Origin: Eucalyptus grandis
Taxonomy: Eukaryota; Streptophyta; Magnoliopsida; Myrtales; Myrtaceae
NCBI RefSeq assembly: GCF_016545825.1
Contig: NC_052618.1
Coordinates: 59,636,561-59,700,560, forward strand
DNA length: 64,000 bases
Direction: 5' to 3'
Positions 34,847 to 47,487 of the stretch are shown piece after piece. The notes below the pieces were generated by a model that saw only the letters and a program-made list of their open reading frames with translations, searched no databases and was not told the DNA's origin. The position numbers were made by a program, and so were the translations under genes. The first letter of the stretch is position 1; every line of letters starts with the position of its first letter.

Positions 34847-36169
34847 GTTTCCTGACAAGTGACAAGGAAAACCCTATACTTCGAACGCATATATGGTTTC
34901 CACGAACTTATAGTCATAAAAGTTTCTGCATAAATTTAATGCTTCCCTTTATTAGACTCCATTGAAGCATGCATAATGTCTTAGAGTCACTTGCTCATTG
35001 TAAATTTAAACTTGAAAGCTGATTATGAACGTTGTTTATTGGAGTAGTTTTCTGCTTTTGCCACTGATTTCTATTCCTGGCTTCATGTGCGACTACTTTT
35101 AACAACCTGAGGTTTTGTATGTAAGTTGAGGTGAAGCAATGCCCAGTGTTTGTTCTGGGACAGAAAAGGCAACCTCTAACGTGGATAATGAGGAATCCTG
35201 AGAACCATTCATAGTTAGACAAAAATCCAAAAGAATGGCTGGGAAAATAAATTATTGATTATTCCCATATTCTTTTGGAGATTCTCATTAATCAGCTCCT
35301 ACAACGGATCAAATGATGAATGACTAATAATAGGGCCACTAATCTCTATACTAATTTGGCCGCTGCTCCACCATAATCGATCACAGTAAAGCTGCACTTT
35401 AGTTTCTGGCGTGGTGCACAATGATCAAATTTAATTTTATTGAAGGCCCTGACACCAGGATTCGGGTAATTTGCTTTAATATCAAAATTTTAATATAAAG
35501 GGCATCCCAGTGCACAAGGCTATACTGATTTGCAACTCATCGTCTCTTTCCATCTTTCTGAAGTTACCATACTTACCCTCCCATTTCTTGAATTGAAATG
35601 AACAAAACTTTCCATATAGAACTTTACGCAACACATAGGTACTGATCCTCACTCTCACCAAACGCAAACAGAAGACCAGTGCGAACCAGATCAAATCTGT
35701 TGGCTTTTAATTGGGTAAAGTTGATCATTGCCATTCAAGATCAAACAGCTCCTATGATTGTGAATTAAATATCAACTTGATGCAGGACATAGCTTTCTTT
35801 TCTTTTCTTTTCTTTTTCTTTTTTTTGTGCCCCTGAAAAGCAATCTTATATAGCTAATCTTTTCCTTTGGTAAAGGAAGAAAACCTCTTCATGAAATTGA
35901 CTTGCATTAAGCCATGCAAGGCATGACATATGAACAAGAGTTGGGGTCCATCAAAGTTTCCTCATCTAGCTTTTGTGGAAAAATAAAAGAATTTGTCAAT
36001 ACCTCATACAAGATGGTTAGACAAACGAATCTGAAACACTTGCAGAACTTAATATTTTCTAAACTTAGTAAAGAGAATCTTTTTGCCTTTAATATGAATT
36101 GCTCTCAGCATACTCTCTTCCAAGCCCCTGTTCAAGATTCAATGCCAACGAGAGAAGAGTAGAGGATAG
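34847..36169. other. Intergenic between SDR-E and SDR-F, no gene seen
   Basis: AT-rich spacer with a TTTTC-rich tract near 35795-35825. No coding or RNA gene signal is recognised. Confidence 0.5.
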
Positions 36170-37925
36170 ATGAGTACCACAACGAAGGTGGGATGCGTAA
36201 CTGAAGTGTCCGGTTACATAGCATCCTGTCTTGTCGAGTTGTTGCTCCACCTTGACTATACAGTCAAAGCAACTGTGTGCAATCCCAATAAGTTTATGCA
36301 ACTTTATGCTCATGCTCTAATCTTCAGAATCTTCAACCTTTTGAATATTCGGTCTGCTCATTTTAGTATTAGTATGGTTTGCAATTTCTTAGTTGAAACA
36401 TTTTAGATGATACAAAATGTGTAACAAAATCTGTCATAACATGAATCTGTTCTTTCCTAATCATCTCTTACCTTTTGGATAAACTCAGACATGTAATATC
36501 CAAGTGTTATTTGTGGGCACTTGTGTGCACGCGTATGCATATGCCTACTTGCCTTCGGGCGTTCAGGTTGCCTATTACATTAAGTCGTCCAGATTTAAAT
36601 GCCTGAAAATTAGATCTCTTGCAGTACAATCATACATGACCACTTGAGCGAATCAAATACAGAACCGACACCATAACTTGATAATTGCAGTCTAGTGACT
36701 GAGAGTTACAGCAATTTTAATCAGCCAAATTAAATATTGTTCTTGCATGTGCAATTAAACTTATGATTCAAAGAAGACATGATACCTTCTAGCCCTCAAA
36801 GGAGCTAAGGAGAGAGTACATTTATTTAAAGCAGAATTGCTGGGAGAAGGGTAATTCAACTTGATAGTTGATGGGTGCGAAGCTGTTTTATATACAGCAT
36901 CACCGGTGATTTTCTCAGCGGCTGAAGCCCAGGCGTCTGTATCTTGCTGTTATCCATCATTTCTCTATCTTCAGTATTGTATCTTCAAAATTCTAGTTCG
37001 TTTCAACTTGTCCTTTGTATGTGCAGTCAATCAAATGGAAAATGATATGATATTTCTTAGGTAATTCAACATAAATTTATCTGATGGGATTCTAATCTTA
37101 TTACCGGTTGAAATAGTAGATACTGCAGCCAGAGGGACCCTAAATGTTCTCAAATCATGTGCAAAAGTCCCTTCAATCAAGAGAGTGGTTGTGAAATTTC
37201 CATGGCCTCGCTTGTCGGCAGTAGAAAATTCCTGACCCCTGTGGTAATTGATGAGACAGGGTCTCCGATCCGGTTTTGTATGAGGAACCGAAGGCCTGTA
37301 AGTAGACTGTTCTTTTCGACATTGTTGGTCTCTTTTGCTTGGTCTGTCATACCCTACACGATCTTCAACATTCTTTTTTTTCTAGTTGGAATATTGCCAA
37401 CATATTGATTTTTAGATGATTTGGAACACGAGTTGATGCTATAAAATATCGATGCCAAACATATTCACTTGATGGCTTGAATTGAATCATTGTAGTGCCA
37501 AGCGGTCGAGAAATGCTTCTCCTTGCCTTAAGGGTGTGTTGTTTACCTATTTGATTAAATCCTCAACCTTCTCGCATATGAACGTGCTCCCATGTATTTT
37601 TCTGATATAGGCACATAACTAAAAAGCTTCTCATTATTTAAGACCTCTGTATTTCCCTAAAAATTTAGTTACCTATATCTCTTTAAGTGGTGGTTCTAGA
37701 ATGCCAGATGAGGCAGCGTCGTCAAGTTGACGTCGGTTATTTTTGTGACAAGTGCATGAGTTCTTTCATTGCATTAATATGGTCTTTCTATTTTCAGCTT
37801 TGGTATGTGCTTTCCAAAACCTTAGCGGAGGTTCCAGCTTGAAATTGCTAAAGAGCAGAAAGATTGACCCGTCATGACAAAAAAGTCAGGACACGTGATT
37901 GGTCCACAATTAGAACTGGATATCT
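36170..37925 (+). pseudogene. SDR108E-type reductase pseudogene, SDR-F, exons 1-4
   Basis: Exon 1 (36170-36287) is open ([20 protein letters not shown]), but the donor GT is AT (CCCAATAAGT). Exon 2 (about 36764-36932) has lost its acceptor AG, has a TGA in place of a glutamine or glycine codon after KKT, and ends in a GC donor. Exon 3 (about 37106-37297) also lacks the acceptor AG and carries deletions after RVVV. Exon 4 (37798 to about 37925) keeps the [11 protein letters not shown] start, then degenerates. Exons 5 and 6 are absent. This is an old pseudogene. Intron 3 and exon 4 pieces recur in changed order at 62781-63722. Confidence 0.85.
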
Positions 37926-38286
37926 TCATGCAATACGTGACTGTGACATTATAGGTATATATGCACTACTAGGATTTATCCTCTACAACAACCTACAAGT
38001 GATTGGCATTCACGGTTTTGTTCTCTGCTTATAGGTTTACATTTTTATGTAAGTCAGTTATCTTGGTAGTGCTCTCACTTGAACACTCTTAATAGAGTTT
38101 CAATGCTAAACGTTCTCATTTAGGAAAAGTCCCTCTAATCCGATTTAAAGTTCTCTTCATTCCTGCCCGTGCGAGACCCCGGTAAACTTGACTGCCGCTC
38201 CTTATCCTGGCCTCCTTTGATCAGGCCTGATCTTTATAGGGTCACCATCTTTAGAGAAGGCACGGCCACCAGGATAAGGGTAAGCT

Positions 38287-38291
38287 GCTTA
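38287..38291. other. Target-site duplication GCTTA, left
   Basis: GCTTA stands directly before the TGTCACACC start of the solo LTR and is repeated directly after its TTACA end at 40155-40159. Confidence 0.85.
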
Positions 38292-38400
38292 TGTCACACC
38301 CCGATTCACAAGAAGAAGGGCATGACACGGCCGTCCTTTTACCAAAGGACGCAGCCTTAACGTAACCAAAATTTCAACCCGATATCAACATATATACATC

Positions 38401-38403
<3 letters not shown>

Positions 38404-38437
<34 letters not shown>
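38404..38437. repeat. (AT)n microsatellite
   Basis: A run of about 17 AT units inside the solo LTR. Confidence 0.9.
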
Positions 38438-38440
<3 letters not shown>

Positions 38441-38633
38441 TGACAAAAGGGGCAATTGGTTACAATATCAGAGTATATCTATAATCCACAAACATCAAAA
38501 CAAACAAGTAGATGAGAGGAGTGAGCTACCACGGCTCAGTGAGTAACATATTTCTTCTAAGCGGATCGAGAAATCACTATGCACATTTTAAAACATAACT
38601 CAAATACATAATCATAACTCAAATACCAAAATA

Positions 38634-38790
38634 CCAATGGTCTATTCCATTAGTCAATCTCATAAAACATGCATCAATGGTCTATTCCATTGATTAATCT
38701 CATCAAATTACATCGATGGTCCATTCCATCGACCAAACTCAAATCATACGTCAATGGTTCACTCCATTGACCAATTCATGCTCAAATGTC
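38634..38790. repeat. Minisatellite, about four units of 45-50 bp, inside the solo LTR
   Basis: Each unit has the palindromic core CAATGGTCTATTCCATTG (or a variant), followed by a segment like AATCTCATAAAACATG. Confidence 0.8.
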
Positions 38791-40154
38791 TAACCATGAT
38801 CACGCATAACGCCCGTGACAAGACGACCAAGATTCCCCCCTTGGCAAGGTCTCCACATATTATTAGTCGGTGGCTCGGCCCATAAGGATATCCTAGAATA
38901 GTATGCGCATACCCACACACCCCTCAGGGTCCACAGTGACATTGAGCACCAACCATCAATAACAATATCCAGTAATCCAACATCAAAAAGAGAATCATAC
39001 CACAACTCAAATTTGATATATAAATATCAAGCATTCTCCAAAACATTTCAAGATTCTTTCACAAAGATTTTCACAAATCATTTTTCAAACAACCATTCAA
39101 ATCAACGTCAAAATATAACTCCTTTTGAACAACAAAATTGTTAGTAATAGCTCGATCATGTTTAATACAACAAAATATGATTTTTATCAACTCATGGAAT
39201 ATATAATCCACCACGTTTCTCAAAACATGAGTTTAAAATACAAAGAAGAAATAGTGTCACTCACCTGAAAAAAGCCAAAAATCAAATACGACGCTCACAC
39301 GAACCAACGCATTCGGATTCCTAACAATTAACGAGAAGAAATATCAAAAAACCGAGTAAAAATGATATTCTTATAACGACTCGTCTATACTAGGCCTATT
39401 AGTCGATAAACGACACCTACGCGCCCCAAAAGCTCACAATTTACCATAAACCCATCATTTTCAGCTAGGCACGGCCCATGCGCCCACTTCGTCACGCCAA
39501 AACTTCCTCCACAAAATTCCGTTTCAAGCCGTCTTATAGTCGTTAGAAAGCTCTCTTAATGTACAATAACAACCCCAACTCAGCCGCCCCAAAACAGTAC
39601 CGGAAATAACAAAAAAAGGACTCGAAGCCACTGTTCGCTACAGTGCCAGATTGCGCCTCCAATTTCAAAATTCCATTCCGAACAAACCGCAAGCTCAAAT
39701 CACGATCCGAAAGATGCTATAGCTTCACAACGTCTCAAAGTATCATTTATAAAAATTCACAGCCTAACGACTCAAAAATTGGGCTTCGCCACACAGATTC
39801 CCAAGAATTCCGAATTTCGAGCCCTAATTGCGGCAATTGCTTCAAGCAAGTGATTAAAAGCTTCAATTTCTTATCAGCCTTGCAAAACACTTGAGTCGGC
39901 TTGATGAGGCGTCCGGGTCACGAGCGCGCCAAAATTTTTCCTCTTTTTTTTTTTTTTCCTTTCTCTTCTTTCTCTCCTCCCCTGTTTCGCGTCTTCCCCT
40001 GTTTCTGTTTCTGCTCGCTGCTCTTCTCTTTCTCTCCCTCTTTCTCTCTTTTTAAAGCCCAGCCGAAGGTTTCACATCCCTCTTCAGCCTCCCTTTTTGA
40101 CTTTTCAAACCTTTCTTTTTTTTTCTTTTCTTGTTTTAAAACCCATATATTACA

Positions 40155-40159
40155 GCTTA
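40155..40159. other. Target-site duplication GCTTA, right
   Basis: Second copy of the 5-bp repeat flanking the solo LTR. Confidence 0.85.
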
Positions 40160-40235
40160 TCTCTCACCCATCGCTCACAGAAGATAAGTGCGAATTGCAA
40201 AATTTAGCTGCTAATTAGAGAAGAAGAAGAAGAAG

Positions 40236-43102
40236 ATGAGCACGAGAGAGGAGAAGCAGAAAGTGGTGTGTGTGACTGGAGGGGCAGGTTACATAGCTTC
40301 TTGGGTGGTCAAGCTCTTGCTTCAGCGTGGCTATACTGTTAAAGCCACCATGCGAGACCCAAGTAAACTTGCCATCTCTATACTCTCGATATCTTCTCTA
40401 TCAGTGTTTTCGTGCTCCTGCGCCCTTCAAATAACGGATAAACCATGCGGTGGAAACGACTAGAATCGTCCTCGATGAGATAAATGTTACCGGGACCCAT
40501 TATTTTTTTTCAGTTACATTTATTTTCTTGGTAATTCTATTCAATGTTCTCTCCGAGATACTAGGCCATGTTTCATCCATTGGGACACCATGTAGATTTC
40601 ACCAAGTATGCGGGGGCGCCTTAATGAAATTTTAGAGTCTAAAGCTCTTCATTTCAGCACTACGAAAACACAATCTAGCAACTAAAACCTACCATTAGAT
40701 CTCTGCAAATCAACTAAATGATGCAAGTAAAGTCATTAATTACCTCTTGAGCCAGAGCAAGTTCATCCAAGAAAGATGTAACTTATCTTTTTCTGCCCAT
40801 TTGGCCACAGATGATGGGATTTTACTAGTATGTCAATGAGGGTGACCACTAGAATTCTGGATCCCAACCCCTTAAATGAGTAATTTTCATTCTTGTTTGT
40901 GTGTTACAGATGACCCAAAGAAGACAGAACACCTTCTGGCACTTGAAGGGGCTAAGGAGAGGCTGCAATTATTTAAAGCGGACTTGCTGGAAGAAGGGTC
41001 CTTTAACTCAGTAGTCAATGGGTGCATAGGCGTTTTTCATACTGCATCACCCGTCTTGCTCTCAGTTGCTGACCCCCAGGTACTTGTATCTTGTCAGTTC
41101 AGCCATCCTTCGTGCCTCATACTCGTCTCTGTTGCAATGTTGTCCTTGGTTTTTACATAACTTGTTTACATTTCACTCCATTCCATTATCCATGTATAGG
41201 GGACTTCTCTAATGATCTTGCTTGTGCGCCAGCAATCAGTTTCTAGTGATCCGACACAAGGAGTTTCAATTTTTCTGATAGTTCCAATAGGTTCTGTTCT
41301 GAATGATTTTGTTTTCTCTTGCATAATTTAGGCTGAATTAATTGATCCTGCCCTAAAAGGCACCCTTAATGTTTTGCGGTCATGTGCCAAAGTCTCTTCT
41401 ATCAAGAGAGTGGTGGTGACATCTTCTATTGCTACGGTCTCATATGTTGCAAAACCTCTGACGTCTGGTGATCAAGTTGATGAGACTTGGTTTTCAGATC
41501 CAGACTTCTGTGAGAAATCTAAGGTTGGTTGTCTGTAATTTCTTCACAATACTGGTAATCTTGGAATTCCTTTGATTATGTTGAACCCAGTCCATGTTGT
41601 GTCAAAGGTAATTGAGCTGAGGCAAAAGATACTTACATTATAAGTTTGGTTTTTCCTTGTTCAGCTTTGGTATGTTCTCTCAAAAATCTTGGCAGAGAAG
41701 GCAGCCTGGGAATCGGCAAAGGAGAATGAGATTGACTTGGTCACGATTAACCCAGGAATTGTCATTGGCCCTTTGCTGCAGCCCACTGTTAATCTCAGTG
41801 TGGAGGTGATACTGAACTTTGTTAATGGTATGGATGTATGACTATTTTGCTATTCCACGTGGACTTACTCCTTTTTGGTTCTTGAAAAGTTAGTCTGATG
41901 ATCCTATGTTCAAATTCTTATGACTCTGGCAAATAGTCTGATCCATGTTAGGTACGTCTGGTTTGCAATTAAAGTAGGAGGGCGGTTGTGCTTTACATAT
42001 TACACATGGCATGTGTCTTCTTACATATAAACTAATGCCATTCATTGATGAGACCTTTTCCCACGCATTTTGATTGTAAGTTTCCAAGTCTGGAACAGAG
42101 AAACGAAAAATCTGATAAATATCCGCTACAAAGTGTATGTTGATGTCGAAAATAACTTAACGCTTATCATGCAGGAGCACAAACATTTCCAAATGAATGT
42201 TATTGTTTTGCCGATGTCAGAGATGTAGCGAATGCACATGTTCTAGCTTTTGAAAATCCCTCAGCTTGCGGAAGATACTGTGTAGTAGGAGAAGTCGCAC
42301 CTTGTCATGACGCCTTGAAGATTTTGCAGAATCTGTACCCAACATTGCACCTTCCTGATAAGTAAGTTCTTTTTTCTGTAAGTACTCTTCCTTATTTCCA
42401 ACTTGTCTGCTGCTTGACTGTTGGCCATTCAAAACAGCCTGTGAAGGATTAGCACGCTTTTTTCCTCTGAGAAAATACATGATGGGCCTTGTTGGTTGGA
42501 ACGAAGTAGAGTGACAGCACTGATTATGATGAAATTGGAGATTTAGTAGCAATAAACTTACTGAGGTCATTGAATATCAGTTCAGGACTGACAAGAAAAA
42601 TTTGCAGCTTCAGGACATTCCATACAAGGTAATTAAATGTAACATGGACTACATAGTCATTCGAAGCATCAGAAGGAATCTTCGTGTTCGTTTATTAGTC
42701 TGTTCAATAGAAAAATGTGCGAAAAGGTCAAACTTGGAGTATCACCAGTTTAACTAAGTGAACATTCAACGCCCATTTATATCACAAGGCCTCAATCGTA
42801 ACATTCTTGATCAATTACTACCAATTTCAATAGGGGGTGTAAATGCCATCTTGTTTGTTTAGTAACAAAAGCCCGTCTGAGACAGCCACTGGATTCCATG
42901 TGACTGATCTTCTCAAGATGTCTAGGATAATCACACTTTGTTTGTCTAATGATGCAGATGCGAAGATGACAAACCTTTCGCATTGAAGTATGAATACTCA
43001 AGAGAAAAGGCAGAAGCTCTGGGTGTCAACTTCACTCCTTTAGAGATCAGTCTAAGAGACACCATTGAATCTTTACGGGAGAAGGGGTTCATCTCGGTCT
43101 AG
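40236..43102 (+). CDS. SDR108E-type NADPH reductase (phenylacetaldehyde reductase/CAD-like), SDR-G
   Basis: An intact gene for a 327 aa cytosolic NADPH reductase. Exons: 40236-40362, 40910-41079, 41332-41523, 41665-41827, 42175-42361 and 42958-43102 (TAG). Exon 1 is 9 bp longer than in the paralogues ([19 protein letters not shown]), adding three residues at the N-terminus. The glycine motif is [11 protein letters not shown]. The catalytic serine is about residue 131 (VVVTSSIA), with Tyr166 and Lys170 in WYVLSK. Exon 4 has [10 protein letters not shown], and exon 5 has [17 protein letters not shown] where the others have FVDVRDVA. Intron 5 is about 600 bp, longer than in its relatives. The native 5' UTR is only about 76 bp before a 1.86-kb solo LTR, so transcription may start in the LTR. 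The C-terminal part resembles SDR-A/B/C ([11 protein letters not shown]). The substrate is unknown. Confidence 0.92.
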
Positions 43103-45443
43103 GCACCTGCTTAAAAACAGCACGACACTAGCTGATAATTAGAGGTTCCTTGCTTTCTGTCCTCCGTCACATCCCTCATACTCATATATGCAGAATAACC
43201 TACGCACATCCACTTTACGAAGCGAGTTTTACCGGTTGAAGTTTCTTCACGTGATTTGTAGTCCGATATGACTTACAACTAGAAGTGTAGAATATCTGCA
43301 GAAATCTCTAAAGACCTGCATCTTCTTGGGGTAATATTGCGAATGACCAAGTTGAGCTAGCATTTTATCGGACGCCCTCATCTCCGGTGTACTCCCTTAG
43401 AAGCTACGTGGAAGAAAAAGATGACTACGTACATACCATTTAAAACCAGATCAGATACTCAGAAACTAAGGATTTACAAAGGAAGTGAAGTATTTCTTTT
43501 CCACGAGAAAGACATCAGGGAAGACGAGAGAAAATTGAAGAGAGGAATCCATTGGCCAAGGACAAAGGGAGATTCCGCACCACTCGCTCCACGTTTGCCT
43601 CGTCCTTGTTATGAATCTTGCCGAGAAACGCGCATGGCAACGCTGAAAGTAGTATTCCTCTTGCTTGCCTTCCTTTTGAAAACATTGTATTGTTTCCTTA
43701 TTTAGTACATAACCTTTTATGTGTTTCATTAGTGTGATTATATAAAACTTGTTGCGCAGAATTCTAATATTTCGTTGCCAAATAACAAACAACTTTCCAT
43801 GCATGGTGATCTTACGATATGATTAGTAAACTTTATATCTTATTGTAAAGTAGTGTAACCGGCAGTTTGTTGGTCAAATGCACTAACGATGATTTACCAA
43901 AATGTTGACAGTTTACCAATGATAAATACAATAATACATTATCAACCTTCTCTTTTTCTTTTTTTTTTTTCACTAGGTTATCACTTTAAACAAAAATATT
44001 CAAATGCGAAATTAGTGACTTCCCAGTGAAATTACAAGGTAGTAAGTTCCTAGCAAGTGAAGAATTTATTGACTTCAAATGAAATGCAAGTTATCATTAT
44101 TTTGCCGGTAGGTCAAATAACTATTGGGCCACAAATGTAAAATTTAGCCTGCTTTTAGCCTAGCAAGTTATCATCTTAGAAATTTTCCGCTAAGTAGATG
44201 GATCCGCTTGTAAAATTTGAAAGTATTTGATAATTCATTATTTCATATGAGGTCATGACATCATTATTTTATTAATGAGTTATTAACTATTTGATGTGTT
44301 CACTTTAAATTTTAAAGCACCGTTGATCTATTACTATATATTATGTTTGAGAACGGTAAAATCTTAATTATGGTGATAAGTTTCTAATTAATTAATTGGG
44401 CCACTTGTAAAATTTTGAAGTACTTGATAATCTACTCCTCGATATGTGGAGATAAAATCATTATTTCACTAGTAAGTCATCAACTATTGGGCCACAAATG
44501 TAAAAAATTGAGAGCACTTGTTTGATCAACTACTGGTACGCGATTTGAAAATGATAAAATCATTGTTTCATTGACAAGTTTCTAGTTCACTGACAAAATC
44601 GTCTTGTAGATTTTTTCTTAAAAAAATAGTAATCTACTACCGGATGTGAGTGGTAAAATCATAAGGGAAAATTCCAAATATGTGAATGCCTACCATGAAC
44701 GTGTTTAGAAACATTTAGCCAATGTAATTACTCTGTAGCATGACATAGTTGAAATTTAGCCAATATGGATGTGATGTAACATGGGAAAAAAAATTATCCA
44801 TGTCACACAACTGCCACACTAGTTAGATTTTTCAAAATTTGGTGTCAGTGGGGATTGATTAGAAAAATTGTGATAAGACATATTAAATGTACTTGCTCTT
44901 GATCAAAGAATTGTGCAAGTACATGAACAAAAAGCAAAGTTTGACTTCTTCTATCGATAGCTACTGCCTCTTAGAAATATACCAATCATTGAAAAAATAA
45001 ATTTGTTAACGGAACACCATCATCCTTAGTTACATTACGACTGAATGATAGATTCTAGTAACAAAGTACCCTCCACATCCATGGCCATGATGAATAAATA
45101 CGATATAAAGATTAGATAGACTCATTGTGATATGCATTAATATTGATAATCCAAACACAAGCATAGAGCTCGACTATTTGAAAATCTATTAAATACCCCA
45201 TAAGTCTCATGAATAGGTTAAATTCAATCCTTAGCTTATTTTTGTGACTTTGACTAATAGTCCAATAGTAGTTTACGCGAAATTAATGAAAAATTACATG
45301 GGGCTAAATTGAAACGAATCTTTCCTGTAGGCATGGCATCCAAAGACATTTCCTTGAAAAGTAGCCCTTTTATACAAGTAAGTTGCCCTTGAGTCAAGCA
45401 TGACACAAGTGATCGGATAATTTTGTCGGTGCCCAACTCTTGT
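43103..45443. other. Intergenic between SDR-G and the second solo LTR
   Basis: No gene is supported. The 3' flank of SDR-G is followed by AT-rich DNA with a diverged minisatellite at 44080-44660. Confidence 0.5.
44080..44660. repeat. Diverged minisatellite with TGGGCCACAAATGTAAAA units
   Basis: TTGGGCCAC followed by AAATGTAAAA or TTGTAAAA recurs near 44124, 44397 and 44484. Each is followed by text like AGTACTTGATAATCTACT, ATAAAATCATTATTTCA and AAGTTATCAACTATT. The unit is roughly 100-140 bp with about four to five copies, strongly diverged. Confidence 0.6.
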
Positions 45444-45660
45444 TGTAATATTTGGCTGGTGGGGCCCAAAAGAAGAAAAAGAAAGATAAGTTGAAAAGTC
45501 AAAAAGTAAAAAGGAGGGGAGGGGAGGGGAGGGGAGGATAATTTTGTCGGTGCCCAACTCTTGTTGTAATATTTGGCTGGTGGGGTCCAAAAGAAGAAAA
45601 AGAAAGATAAGTTGAAAAGTCAAAAAAGTAAAAAGGAAGGGAGGGGAGGGGAGGGGAGGG
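45415..45660. repeat. Tandem duplication, 121-bp period, over the LTR border
   Basis: GGATAATTTTGTCGGTGCCC and the following 100 bases occur twice (from 45415 and from 45536). The unit includes host flank plus the end of the solo LTR and ends in a GGGGA run. Confidence 0.9.
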
Positions 45661-47487
45661 GAGGGCTCGGTTAAAAAGAACAGTAGAGAGCTCCCTCGAC
45701 CAAAAAGGAGAGAAAAAGGAAAAGAAGAAGAAGAAGAAGGGGGAAAAGAAGAAAGGATTTTTGGCACGTGCATATCACGGATGTCTCGCCAAGCCAGCTC
45801 AACTTTATAATGTAGCACCTGGTAAGAGATTAGCCCATTATTCGTCCAATCGAAGTAATTTATGGGTTTAGGGCTCCAATTCGAAATATTTGGAAAATAG
45901 AGCAGCGAAGTCCAATTTTAGAGTCGTTGAGCCGCGTATTTTTATAGAAATGATATTTTAGGGTGTTGTGGAGCATTTTACAGATCATGATTTGAACTTA
46001 CGGTTTGCTCGAAACAAAATTTTGAAGTTTCCCACACACAGTGAACAGTGTGCGTCCAGCAGTTTCGAGCCCTTATTTTGTTAATTTTCGGTTTGATTTT
46101 GGGATGGTCAAGATGGGATTATTGTAGTATGATGGAAGGGCTCTCTATGGACTATAAGTATGTTAATAACGGGGTTCGATAGAGAAAGTTATAGTATAAC
46201 TAAGTTTTACACTCAAGTGTCGTGTTACAAACGGCTTCAATAATTATTTTGGGTATGTAATTTATTAGCGCATAGGAACCGTTTTGTTAACATTTAGATA
46301 TAATATAGCCGTTTCGTGGTTGATGTGGCGTGCTACCAAAACTTAATGTTGATTCTCGCTCATTTGGTAGGATCGCGATATCGAAGAATCAAATAACACA
46401 CACGTTATTTGATTTTGGGGTGAGTAGTACTAATGTCATATTTGGTTTTGTGTAACTCATGTACTAAGGTAAGATTTACTGACATATACTTGTGAGGAAA
46501 TGAGGACCTATTTGTTATACATTGATAGATATAGTACTCGGTAATTTTGAGTTATTGTGAGATGATTCGACAAATCTCTCTTGAAGGATTATGTATGCTG
46601 TTTTGGGTATAATCGATTTATGTGGTTATGTGATAACTATTGAAACATGATATGTGTTGTGTTGAGGAAATCAAATGTGTGGTAGTAAAGGACTAAGTGC
46701 TACACGACAACGAAATTTCGTGTGAGTCACCTCTAGAGCCTGGTAGGCAAGGGCTAACTGTTACATGGCGACTTGAGTACGTGAGAGTCACCTTTAGGGC
46801 CTTGTACTACTGACATGCATAGTAAAGGATTAAGTGCTACATGATAACGTAATTTCGTGGGAGTCACCTCTAGGGCATTGTACTATTGCTATATGTGATC
46901 GAGGGCTAAGTGCTACAGGATAACGCAATTTCGTGGGAGTCATCTCTTTGAGTTTGGATATTAAGTGTGGAATGAACCATTGATATGAGATAGGATGAGT
47001 TCATGCCGGTTTTGTTATTATGGATGAATGGAAAATTTGGCTATTTGATATAGCTAGGGTAACATTTAACACATTTTGTTCTTACAAGTTATCATATTTT
47101 GTTTGGCAATAATGAGTCGTGCCTTGAGTTTTAAATGAGTAATGTGGAAGCTTGATATGCTTTTATGATATATATTACTCACTGAGCTATGATTGCTTAT
47201 TCCATTCATCTTTCATATTTCAAGTCCCAGGGTTAGCAACTAGTAAGACGAGAGCGCTTTTGGAAAACTTTTGGGAGTTCTATTTTGGGTATGGTTTAAG
47301 AAAGTGGTGTATATAATCTCTGCTAGTGGTTGGACTGGTTAAGTTTTAAATGTATATTTCTTTTTGGTGGATTATAGAAACTCTAATGTTGCAACAAACT
47401 TGTTAAGTTATATATAGCTTGAGATATACATAATTTATGGAAGGTTGGCCATGTCATCCCCATTCCTTGTAGTTTTGGGGTGTGACG
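45444..47487 (-). mobile_element. Solo LTR, related to the one at 38292-40154, upstream of SDR-H
   Basis: Read on the minus strand, it starts CGTCACACCCC (TG changed to CG) and ends AATATTACA. The 5-bp sequence CTTGT stands directly before 45444 on the + strand and again at 47488-47492, giving a target duplication. It shares the termini, the CTCACTGAGCTATG segment, a CAGTGAACAGTGTGCG segment and a pyrimidine-rich end with the LTR before SDR-G, but much of the interior differs. There is no gag or pol. The left border is duplicated (45444 or 45565). Its edge lies 233 bp before the SDR-H start codon. Confidence 0.8.
46690..46960. repeat. Minisatellite, about four units of 60-80 bp, inside the second solo LTR
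   Basis: Units have the form AAGTGCTACATGATAACG, then AATTTCGTGGGAGTCACCTC, then TAGGGC. It differs from the minisatellite in the first solo LTR. Confidence 0.8.

Larger units (their letters stand above)
38292..40154 (+). mobile_element. Solo LTR of an LTR retrotransposon, 1.86 kb, upstream of SDR-G
   Basis: It starts TGTCACACCCC and ends ATATTACA (TG...CA) and is flanked by a perfect 5-bp direct repeat, GCTTA. There is no gag or pol inside, so it is a solo LTR left by recombination between two LTRs. It contains an AT microsatellite, four copies of a minisatellite of about 48 bp, the word CTCAGTGAGTAAC and a pyrimidine-rich end. Its right end lies 81 bp before the ATG of SDR-G, so it has split the native promoter from the coding region. 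A probable old TATA (CTTTATAGGG, about 38230) lies on its far side. The family is not named with confidence; a Ty3/gypsy-like origin is a guess. Confidence 0.85.

Noticed and set aside
45294..45818. Long minus-strand open frame of 174 codons
   Set aside because: Low-complexity Ser/Pro/Phe text made by the GGGGA and AAGAAG repeats and the 121-bp tandem duplication at the solo LTR border; no domain.
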